The translations under genes were made by a program, and so were the position numbers. Under the pieces are notes generated by a model. The model ran no database searches, was not told the origin of the DNA, and was given only the letters and a program-made list of their open reading frames with translations. From positions 25,681 through 36,869 of the forward strand of contig JAGOVD010000003.1 of the NCBI GenBank assembly GCA_018060905.1: a stretch of DNA of 11,189 nucleotides, given 5' to 3'. Positions 5,025 through 11,189 of this stretch are shown here, piece after piece. The DNA is from Minisyncoccota bacterium (GTDB lineage: Bacteria; Patescibacteriota; Minisyncoccia; Phycocordibacterales; UBA9973). Numbering within the stretch: position 1 is the stretch's first letter; each line of letters starts with the position of its first letter.

Positions 5025-6743
5025 TTACCCCTCACAGTTCACACACACCTCCCCCATCACCAGCACCTTTGGTTTCTTGGATTCTTGTTCTTGGAGTTTC
5101 TTGCGGCCAAACTGCTGGGCTGCATTCATGGAATGCTGGTAGTACAGGGTCTTGATCCCCTTCTCCCACGCATAGAGGTACAAAGAATTGAGGTCTTTTG
5201 CAGAGATTGCAGGGTCAATCATGATGTTGAGCGACTGTGCTTGATCGATGAACTGTTGTCGGTCACCAGCTTGGTCAAGGATAGCCTTTTGATCTATTTC
5301 ACTAAACGTTCTAAATACTTTCTTTTCGTGATCTGTTAGGAAGTCGAGGTGCTGCACAGATCCATCATTGTCACGAATACTCGTCCACACATTGGTGGTG
5401 TTTTGCCCTTTTTCTTCGAGCAGTTTCTCAAGGATAGGGTTTTTAAGTGTGACTTTCATCTTGTCTACGTCCTTCACAAAAATGTTCGACATGAGAGGCT
5501 CTATCCCTTGAGACACCTGACCCAAGATAAACGCAGACGACGTCGTCGGCGCGATCGCAAGAAGTGTCGTGTTTCGACGACCATAGCCTTTGAGTACTTC
5601 TGGTTCCCCGTATTCTTTGGCCATTTGTTCAGATGCTGTATATGCCTTGTCTTTTATGAGAGAGAAAATCTCATTGTTAAGTAGTGATGCTTCAGTGCTT
5701 TCAAAAGGTATATTGTTCTCTTGTAAAAAACTATGCCAACCAAGCACTCCAAGTCCGAGCGCCCGGTGCTCCTTTGCAAACTTGTGCGCACGCTGCATGA
5801 AATAAAACGCAGATTGTTTTTGCCTATCATCACTGTCTCTGAAACTTTCGAGTCGCTCGACAAACTCTCCAATCACGGTATCGAGAAACATGGTGAGCAC
5901 CTCAACTGCATCAGTATCTTTCCACTCGTGATAGTGACGAAGGTTGATAGAAGAAAGGCAACACACGAACGAAAGTTCATCGTTTGTCGGAAGACATATC
6001 TCAGAACAGAGGTTGCTGCCATGAATACGCATACCCTTATCTTTGTACACATCAACGGTGTTGTTGTTGACTGTGTCACTAAAGAGAATATACGGGTACC
6101 CGATCTCAGTACGACGCTGAATAATCTTTGCCCAAATCTTACGCTTGTCTTGGTCTCCAGCAACCATTGCTTTGAGCCATTCGTCCCCGACCGTCACGGA
6201 ATACGTCGACTCTTGGATCGGATGACCCTCTTTTCCAATATTTAAAAACTCTTCAATATCACCATGCTCAACAGGAAGGTAGGGCGAGCAGTGCCCACGA
6301 CGAACGGTCCCTTGGCTGACGATATTGATAAGTTCGTCAAAAAGTTCCATAAAGTGAACAGAGCCTGATGAATGACCATTACCTTTAATTTCTGCTCCCC
6401 GAGGACGAAGGTCCCCAAAATAAGCAGAAGTTCCACCTCCATACTTGGTCATCATCCCCACTTCTGCATGGGTATAGAGAATACGAGACATATCATCTGC
6501 AACATAGCTCCCAAAACAACTAATCGGAAGTCCTCGAGTATGCCCATAGTTTGCCCAAATAGGAGTGGCTAACGAATAGTAGCCCTTAGACATATAGTCG
6601 TAAAATTTATCAGCAAAACCAGGCTTACCGAGGCGCCGCTCCGCATTTTCCGCAATTTCACGAATACGGTCTTCAGCTGTTTGACCATTCATCAAATACC
6701 CTTTTGCTAAGAATTTTCTACTGTTTTCATTTAGCCAATACAT
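5025..6743 (-). CDS. nrdA: Class I ribonucleotide reductase large (alpha) subunit without ATP-cone
   Basis: Reduces ribonucleoside diphosphates to deoxyribonucleotides together with the beta subunit encoded just upstream. Active-site residues are all present in the 572-aa product: C76 (LPISCF), the N244/C246/E248 triad (SNLCSE), C261 (CCLSSIN, equivalent of E. coli C462), the radical-transfer pair Y534-Y535, and a C-terminal CxxC (C567, C570) that would re-reduce the active site through thioredoxin or glutaredoxin. The protein begins almost directly with the alpha core and lacks the roughly 90-residue ATP-cone, making it much shorter than E. coli NrdA (761). The missing regulatory domain is on the partner subunit. 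ATG at 6743; the 35-nt gap to nrdB holds a possible promoter and no Shine-Dalgarno sequence. Confidence 0.95.
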   Translation of the reverse strand: MYWLNENSRKFLAKGYLMNGQTAEDRIREIAENAERRLGKPGFADKFYDYMSKGYYSLATPIWANYGHTRGLPISCFGSYVADDMSRILYTHAEVGMMTKYGGGTSAYFGDLRPRGAEIKGNGHSSGSVHFMELFDELINIVSQGTVRRGHCSPYLPVEHGDIEEFLNIGKEGHPIQESTYSVTVGDEWLKAMVAGDQDKRKIWAKIIQRRTEIGYPYILFSDTVNNNTVDVYKDKGMRIHGSNLCSEICLPTNDELSFVCCLSSINLRHYHEWKDTDAVEVLTMFLDTVIGEFVERLESFRDSDDRQKQSAFYFMQRAHKFAKEHRALGLGVLGWHSFLQENNIPFESTEASLLNNEIFSLIKDKAYTASEQMAKEYGEPEVLKGYGRRNTTLLAIAPTTSSAFILGQVSQGIEPLMSNIFVKDVDKMKVTLKNPILEKLLEEKGQNTTNVWTSIRDNDGSVQHLDFLTDHEKKVFRTFSEIDQKAILDQAGDRQQFIDQAQSLNIMIDPAISAKDLNSLYLYAWEKGIKTLYYQHSMNAAQQFGRKKLQEQESKKPKVLVMGEVCVNCEG

Positions 6744-6752
6744 GAGGTTTTT

Positions 6753-6781
6753 ATTTTACTCTAATAATTTCTATGTGTCTA
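6753..6781 (-). promoter_or_regulatory. Internal promoter between nrdB and nrdA
   Basis: On the minus strand TAGACA (6781-6776, overlapping the nrdB stop codon), a 17-nt spacer and TAAAAT (6758-6753) end exactly 9 nt before the nrdA ATG. Both hexamers match consensus at five of six positions. Predicted transcripts would have almost no leader. Confidence 0.5.
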
Positions 6782-8050
6782 AAAAAGGTCATCGCTCGTA
6801 ATACTTTTACCCTTTTTGTTGTAGTTAATTGATTTTTTGTTGAAAAAATCCCCATGTTTTGTCCCGATAACCTCATCGTAAAACCAATCGCTCTCTTTGA
6901 GAAGTGCATCATCGGTCGTAAAGATTTTGCGAATACCGATACTTTGAAGTGAGTTGTTAAATCGTTGCTTGATGAACTCGAGAACAACAGCACTCGGGAT
7001 AAATTCAATCTCACCTTTTTCAAAAATCCACTCGACGACCTGTGTTTCTGACTCAAACGCTTCCTCACACATCTTGATCACCTCCTCTTCGAATGCTTCA
7101 TCGAACCACTCGGGGTGTTCAGATTTGATGATATTGATAAGGTCGATGCCGAACAATCCGTGAATTTGCTCTTCTTTGGACGTCGCCTCGACCGCATTGG
7201 ATATCCCTTTGAACAAGTTCTTGTACTTGTTGAACGACATAATAATCAAGAACTGTGAGAACAAAGAGACGTGTTCTATAAACAACGAGAACAACAAGAC
7301 TGACTGACTATACTCTCGATTGTCCTCGCTTCGTGCATTGGACAAAGATTTTTCGAGATAATTGACGCGCTTGATGAGTGCCGGTATCTCACCGATTGTA
7401 TGAAAGACATCGTTGAGTCCAAGTATCTCAAGGAGATGTGAGTACGCATCAGTATGCCTGACTTCACTTTCAGCAAATGTAGCCCCGACGGCTCCAATCT
7501 CTGGCTTCGGAATCTTTTTGTAGATATCTCCCCAAAATGTTTTGACCGCTACCTCTATCTGGGCGATAGCAAGCATCGCGTTTTTGATAGCGTTTCGCTC
7601 TTTTTCATCTACGTTCACCTTAAAATTCTGCACGTCTCCTACGAAGTTGAATTCGGTATGGATCCAGTATGAGTGTCGGATAGCACTGACGTATTCGTGG
7701 AGTTCGGGATACTCATACGGCTTCAAATACATTCTTTTTTTGAAAATGTCTCGTTTACGCTCCTTGTTGCGCTCTTCTCGGTACAAAATATAGGCCTTTG
7801 CAACCTCAAAGTCCCCCTTGGTGGCGATTTCCTTTTCGACAATGTTTTGAATATCTTCAACTTCAGGAACATAGCCTTCTTCGTACGTCGTATCTGTCAC
7901 CTGTACAACCCGATCGACCAGTTCAGAGAGTGAGACAATATCGATACGGACTTTGGAGGCTTCATATGCTCGTGCAATCGCTGACTCAATGCGAGATCGA
8001 TCAAAATCAACCACTGATCCACTTCTTTTTCGCACAAGTCTCGTTACCAT
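6779..8050 (-). CDS. nrdB: Ribonucleotide reductase beta subunit with N-terminal ATP-cone
   Basis: Holds the diiron-tyrosyl radical for the alpha subunit. Numbered from the ATG at 8050 (423 aa), residues about 3-92 form an ATP-cone (VRKRSGSVVDFDRSRIESAI ... YILYREER), the nucleotide-sensing domain normally found on NrdA. The ferritin-like beta domain follows. Likely metal ligands are E166, E196, H199, E259, E294 and H297. The radical tyrosine is Y203 in HTDAY, with the same E+7 spacing as E. coli Y122. The acidic C-terminus SDDLF should dock on the alpha subunit. An alternative TTG at 8068 would add six residues but overlaps the putative -10 box, so the ATG is preferred. ATP-cone NrdB fusions are known (Leeuwenhoekiella), where dATP turns the enzyme off by tetramerising beta; the same control is inferred here. 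Confidence 0.93.
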   Translation of the reverse strand: MVTRLVRKRSGSVVDFDRSRIESAIARAYEASKVRIDIVSLSELVDRVVQVTDTTYEEGYVPEVEDIQNIVEKEIATKGDFEVAKAYILYREERNKERKRDIFKKRMYLKPYEYPELHEYVSAIRHSYWIHTEFNFVGDVQNFKVNVDEKERNAIKNAMLAIAQIEVAVKTFWGDIYKKIPKPEIGAVGATFAESEVRHTDAYSHLLEILGLNDVFHTIGEIPALIKRVNYLEKSLSNARSEDNREYSQSVLLFSLFIEHVSLFSQFLIIMSFNKYKNLFKGISNAVEATSKEEQIHGLFGIDLINIIKSEHPEWFDEAFEEEVIKMCEEAFESETQVVEWIFEKGEIEFIPSAVVLEFIKQRFNNSLQSIGIRKIFTTDDALLKESDWFYDEVIGTKHGDFFNKKSINYNKKGKSITSDDLF

Positions 8051-8059
8051 AGTTACGTA

Positions 8060-8086
8060 ATTATACAAAAATTATCTGGTAAACAA
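8060..8086 (-). promoter_or_regulatory. Promoter abutting the nrdB start
   Basis: A perfect TATAAT (8065-8060) ends 9 nt before the ATG, with a weak -35 TTGTTT 15 nt upstream. Initiation at the A two bases before CT-ATG would leave a 3-nt leader. No tandem NrdR boxes are visible upstream. Confidence 0.5.
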
Positions 8087-8197
8087 GAATATGTACACCC
8101 GATTTATGCGCAAAGTAATAAAAAAAGTTCGTTGTAAAGAAATCTGTCGAATGGGCGTTATATAGACGTTCTTTTTGGAACGCTGTGTAGAAAGAAT

Positions 8198-8644
8198 TTA
8201 TTTTTCTAGATGGACGTATGTTCCCTGATCGATTCCGAGATCAGCAGATTCCCCGGCATTGAGCTCTAGAACGTACTGTACCTGTTCAGAGGGAGCAACT
8301 ACAGTGGGATAGGTTGCTGGATCGAGGTTGTACGTAATATCAGTAACCATAAATCTCTCATCTATCCATACAATATCAAGCGGATAGCGCATATCCTTCA
8401 TCCAAAACCCGTACACCCCAGGGGTATCAAATACAAAGAGCATGCCCGTCCCAGGAGCAAGCCTCTCGGTACCCGAAAGTCCCTGCGTTCGAAGTGCGGG
8501 AGTATCGGCCAGTACAACAGGGATAGTATGGGGCCCGACAATAACCCGAGGACCCATCTCTCGTGAAAGCAAAAAGAGCACTCCAAAGAGCGCTCCTAAT
8601 GCGATTGATATGTATATTGCTTTTGTATGAAGAATGCGAGTCAT
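8198..8644 (-). CDS. DUF192 family protein with N-terminal membrane anchor
   Basis: The 148-residue product has a single hydrophobic segment at about residues 9-27, then a compact beta-rich domain with the DUF192 (PF02643) landmarks: VVLADTPALRTQGLSG, GTGMLFVFD, YGFWMKDMRYPLDIVWID, then YVLELNAG and DLGIDQGTYV. The biochemical role of the family is not established. The domain should lie outside the membrane. The gene starts only 16 nt past the processing stem that closes the pre-16S RNA, and its only promoter-like element is weak (GATACT 8 nt before ATG), so readthrough from the rRNA promoter followed by processing is a plausible expression route. ATG at 8644; no Shine-Dalgarno sequence and no clear terminator. 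Confidence 0.88.
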   Translation of the reverse strand: MTRILHTKAIYISIALGALFGVLFLLSREMGPRVIVGPHTIPVVLADTPALRTQGLSGTERLAPGTGMLFVFDTPGVYGFWMKDMRYPLDIVWIDERFMVTDITYNLDPATYPTVVAPSEQVQYVLELNAGESADLGIDQGTYVHLEK

Positions 8645-8660
8645 GTATCTAAAGTATCAG

Positions 8661-8680
8661 TTTTCTTTTGCCTCGATCTA
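8661..8680 (-). other. 3' strand of the pre-16S processing stem
   Basis: The minus strand reads TAGATCGAGGCAA then A then AGAAAA. It is complementary to the sequence just upstream of the 16S gene (10541-10560) over 20 positions with one mismatch. Such long-range stems bring the ends of the 16S precursor together for RNase III-type cleavage. Confidence 0.8.
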
Positions 8681-8841
8681 CCGGTCCTGTGCTCTATAGA
8701 TACACATGACTGGATTTGCGCCCCATAACCTAGGGGCAAGGAGTGAATATTGAGTCATTCACCACAACCTTTTTCTGAGTTACCTCAGTTCAACCGTATC
8801 AATCATAGCATCATCCCGAAGGACAATACTTAGACATCTCA
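8681..8841 (-). other. 16S trailer with three hairpins
   Basis: No gene is seen between the 16S 3' end and the processing stem. The trailer contains CTGAG-gtaa-CTCAG (8788-8775), GUGAAU-gacucaau-AUUCAC followed by UCCUUG (8761-8738) and GCCCC...GGGGC (8737-8720). At about 160 nt it is much longer than the E. coli trailer before the processing stem. Confidence 0.6.
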
Positions 8842-9010
8842 ATTTGAGTTAATCCACGACCAGCTTCCGCTAGCCGTGCCTTGTTACGACTTATTCCCTG
8901 TCACCGATCTTACCGTAGTCCCTCCTTATGGAGAGCCTTCGGGTACTACCGGCTCCCTTGAATTGACGGGCGGTGAGTACAAGACTCGAGAACGTATTCA
9001 CCGCAGTTTG

Positions 9011-9043
<33 letters not shown>

Positions 9044-9229
9044 AAAAGTCGAGTTGCAGACTTTTATCCGAACTAGGGCTGCCTTTTAGGATTGGCTCAG
9101 GATCGCTCCGTCGCTGCCTATTGTAGCAACCATTGTATTATGTGTGTGGCCCAAGTCATCAAGGGTCATGCTGACCTGGCGTCATCCTCTCCTTCCTCCC
9201 AGCCCGAAAAGTACATCGGCTAGACCCCA

Positions 9230-9267
9230 AGTGGAAAGAAAAAATATAAATACTTTTTCTTTCCACT
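9230..9267 (-). repeat. 16S V7 insertion hairpin A
   Basis: Fourteen perfect base pairs (9230-9243 with 9254-9267) enclose a 10-nt loop, ATATAAATAC on the plus strand (GUAUUUAUAU in the RNA). It has no counterpart in E. coli 16S. Confidence 0.85.
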
Positions 9268-9294
9268 CGAGATCCAGTATGCCTCAGAGACTCA

Positions 9295-9330
9295 GTGGTG
9301 AAGCGCAATATAAATACTGTGCTTCACCAC
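9295..9330 (-). repeat. 16S V7 insertion hairpin B
   Basis: Ten pairs (9295-9304 with 9321-9330), one mismatch and two more pairs enclose a 10-nt loop identical to that of hairpin A (9308-9317). The stems of A and B are unrelated in sequence, so the shared loop is not simply a recent tandem duplication. Confidence 0.85.
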
Positions 9331-9587
9331 AGAGCCTCCGAAGATATACTCTTTGGGCTGGGCGGTCTCGCCTGACACTTGTAACAGACGACGAGGGTTG
9401 CGCTCGTTAGCCCACTTAAGGGAACAGTTCAAACCACGAGCTGACGACGGCCATGCAACACCTGTCAACGAGTCTTGCGAGGGCCCCAGTTTCTTGGGGC
9501 TTTCACGTTGATTTCTAGACTTGGTAAGGTTCTTCGTTTACCTACGAATTAAACCACATAATCCACCGCTTGTGCGAGTCCCCGTCT

Positions 9588-9619
<32 letters not shown>

Positions 9620-10119
9620 TCCCAGGCGCTCAACTTAACGCGTTAGCTTCGCCACACAGAGGGTCGATACTCCGTATAGCTAGTTGAGATCGTTTAGGGC
9701 GTGGACTACTGGGGTATCTAATCCCATTCGCTACCCACGCTTTCGTGTTTCAGTGTCAGTAATGTGCCAGTAAGCTGCCTTCGCTTTTGGTGTTCCCCAA
9801 GATATCAACGGATTTCACCCCTACACCTTGAGTTCCGCTTACCTCTCACATACTCAAGCATAGCCGTTTCGGTCGCATTCCCCAGGTTAAGCCCGGGTCT
9901 TTAACAACCGACTAACTACGCCACCTACACACCCTTTACGCCCAATAATTCCGGATAACGCTCGGGGCCTCTGTATTACCGCTCCTGCTGGCACAGAGTT
10001 AGGAGCCCCTTATTCATGAGGTACCGTCAATAAACTTCTTCCCTCATAAAAGGTCTTTACGTGCCGAAGCACTTCATCAACCACGCGGCGTCGCTCCATC
10101 AGACTTTCGTCCATTGTGG

Positions 10120-10150
<31 letters not shown>

Positions 10151-10519
10151 ATGGGCCGTGTCTCAGTCCCATCGGTGAGGGTCAGCCTCTCAGCTCCTCT
10201 AGACGTCATAGCCTTGGTAGGCTTTTACCCTACCAACTAGCTGATATCCCGCAGACCGTTCCCAAAGCGAAAAACTTTACCCCGGAGGGACTATCGCGTA
10301 TTAGCACACCTTTCGGTGAGTTATTCGCGACTTTGGGGGACGTATCTACGTGTTACTACCTCGTTTGCCACTAACCAGCGTCCTTCTTCAAAATATCGCT
10401 TCGTTTTGTATTGCTACTCCACGTTACTTTATCGATCAAAAGGACAAGGTTCGTTCGACTTGCATGCCTTATCCACGCCGCCAGCGTTCATCCTGAGCTA
10501 GGATCAAACTCTTCTTAAA

Positions 10520-10540
10520 AGACCATATAAATATGTGTCT
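10520..10540 (-). other. Leader hairpin at the 16S 5' end
   Basis: AGAC...GTCT and CATA...TATG pair around a small loop directly before the predicted mature 5' end. It contains ATATAAATAT on the plus strand, nine of ten bases the same as the loops of the two V7 hairpins. Confidence 0.5.
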
Positions 10541-10560
10541 TAGATCGAGGCAAGAGAAAA
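10541..10560 (-). other. 5' strand of the pre-16S processing stem
   Basis: Reads TTTTCTCTTGCCTCGATCTA on the minus strand and pairs with 8661-8680 over 20 positions with one mismatch, bracketing the whole 16S gene. Confidence 0.8.
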
Positions 10561-10630
10561 ATGACTTCTTCTCGAGCCTCTATTGCTCAAATAAATAGAT
10601 TTTTGACTCGCATTCTTCAATGCAATATAC

Positions 10631-10644
10631 AATTATCAAAGAAT
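10631..10644 (-). promoter_or_regulatory. boxA-like antitermination site in the 16S leader
   Basis: The minus strand reads ATTCTTTGATAATT, close to the bacterial rRNA boxA pattern (GTTCTTTGAAAA), located shortly after the leader hairpin GCTCTC-agtttg-GAGAGC. BoxA RNA is bound by NusB-NusE for rRNA antitermination. The segment also pairs in part with GAAGAATGC downstream, so the match could be structural. Confidence 0.4.
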
Positions 10645-10669
10645 GCTCTCCAAACTGAGAGCGACCCCT

Positions 10670-10697
10670 ATTATATACAGTGCGAAACCAAAGTCAA
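10670..10697 (-). promoter_or_regulatory. 16S rRNA promoter
   Basis: TTGACT (10697-10692), a 16-nt spacer and a perfect TATAAT (10675-10670) are followed by a G-rich discriminator (AGGGGTCG) typical of growth-controlled rRNA promoters. The predicted start is near 10663, giving a leader of about 145 nt. Confidence 0.8.
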
Positions 10698-10715
10698 GCA
10701 GGTATCTGGACATAG

Positions 10716-10746
10716 AAAAAGCCCTATAAATCCTGATTTATAGGGC
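10716..10746 (-). terminator. Terminator of the upstream small ORF
   Basis: A 12-bp perfect inverted repeat GCCCTATAAATC / GATTTATAGGGC (10721-10732 with 10735-10746) is followed on the minus strand by TTTTT. It insulates the 16S promoter from the gene upstream. Confidence 0.85.
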
Positions 10747-10780
10747 CATTTTAGGACCAAGCTCTTTTATCCCCAAGAGC

Positions 10781-11062
10781 TCAGTCCATAATCGATTTAA
10801 ATGGTAATGATTGCCTAAAAAAGAGACTCTTCTTTAGAATAAATGTTTCCTGCTTCAGTAAAATACTGGGGATGGGATACTCCCTTTGCGACACAGCAAG
10901 CGCCGAGCAGGTAATTTGTTCTTGTGATTTTGCCACCAATGCTGAATATTCGAAATACTGTTTTTGCTTTTCAGTACGATTCAGTATTTGATGTTTTTTG
11001 GCAATATCGACAATCATTACCCCGAAAATAACTACTGCAATAAAACAAAAGATTTTTGTCAT
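10781..11062 (-). CDS. Small hypothetical membrane-anchored protein
   Basis: The 93-residue ORF begins MTKIFCFIAVVIFGVMIVD, a hydrophobic segment (about residues 4-20) that would be a membrane anchor or signal peptide. A KKHQ basic turn, a charged Gln/Lys-rich stretch and a mixed C-terminal half follow; there is one Cys in the anchor and one near residue 52. I recognise no family. Support for a real gene is contextual: a near-consensus promoter (TTGACA-16-TATAGT) about 40 nt upstream and a strong terminator 35 nt downstream on the same strand. The leader has no Shine-Dalgarno sequence. Low-complexity, A/T-rich coding sequence leaves some doubt. Confidence 0.55.
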   Translation of the reverse strand: MTKIFCFIAVVIFGVMIVDIAKKHQILNRTEKQKQYFEYSALVAKSQEQITCSALAVSQREYPIPSILLKQETFILKKSLFFRQSLPFKSIMD

Positions 11063-11101
11063 AATGTTTAGTTGTTAAGGGGTTAAAAAGAACAGAACCA
11101 C

Positions 11102-11129
11102 ACTATACTCCCCTTTCAAAATCTGTCAA
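11102..11129 (-). promoter_or_regulatory. Promoter of the small membrane-protein ORF
   Basis: TTGACA (11129-11124), a 16-nt spacer and TATAGT (11107-11102) predict a start near 11095 and a leader of about 33 nt. Beyond 11130 the window holds no recognisable feature. Confidence 0.65.
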
Positions 11130-11189
11130 CTTCTCCAAATCTTACTGCATTACACAACATATTTGCAATTTCTCAAATACGTGTATAAT

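Noticed and set aside
8051..8068. TTG start for NrdB at 8068
   Set aside because: It overlaps the TATAAT hexamer and adds six residues outside the ATP-cone; the ATG at 8050 begins right at the domain.
8166..8186. Hairpin CGTTC...GAACG after DUF192 as a terminator
   Set aside because: The stem is only five pairs and no T run follows on the minus strand.

Overview
The window most likely comes from a Patescibacteria (Candidate Phyla Radiation) genome, probably Parcubacteria-like. The evidence is a divergent 16S rRNA gene with an expanded V7 region and no linked 23S, 5S or tRNA gene, a shortened SecA, a 30-residue lysine-rich protein, compact genes with the standard genetic code (UGA is never needed as sense), and a phage-like orphan gene. 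No tree could be run, so the phylum call is an inference.

Layout, left to right. 1-884: a secreted glucosaminidase/lysozyme-like protein (minus strand) with a terminator, a structured leader of about 100 nt, tandem promoters and a 17-bp-armed palindrome. 885-3375: secA and, upstream of it on the same strand, a lysine-rich mini-protein gene. 3376-3650: a very AT-rich stretch with an 18-bp palindrome and a perfect DnaA box. 3652-3813: an apparent independent small RNA gene of about 128 nt (promoter, structured body, terminator). 3823-4093: two terminator-type hairpins around a 100-nt inverted-repeat element that folds as a three-way junction. 4099-4472: RNase P RNA (minus). 4553-4963: a phage-like protein of unknown function (plus), whose promoter shares its -35 box with the RNase P promoter. 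5025-8050: class I ribonucleotide reductase, nrdB then nrdA in transcription order, with the ATP-cone carried by NrdB instead of NrdA. 8198-8644: a membrane-anchored DUF192 protein. 8661-10697: the 16S rRNA transcription unit with promoter, boxA-like site, long-range processing stem and 16S gene. 10721-11129: a small membrane-protein ORF with its own promoter and terminator.

The most interesting theme is translation initiation. Helix 45 of the 16S is intact with all pairs maintained, but the tail after GGAU reads UAACUCAAAU where CACCUCCUUA is expected, so the anti-Shine-Dalgarno core is gone. Independently, none of the eight protein genes here has a usable Shine-Dalgarno sequence, and secA, nrdA and nrdB each have a -10 hexamer ending exactly 9 nt before ATG, which predicts leaderless or nearly leaderless mRNAs. 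Together these suggest a lineage that has given up Shine-Dalgarno initiation. Other points worth following are twin 16S insertion hairpins with identical loops, the unidentified small RNA, the structured leader of the hydrolase gene, and the overlapping divergent promoters at RNase P.
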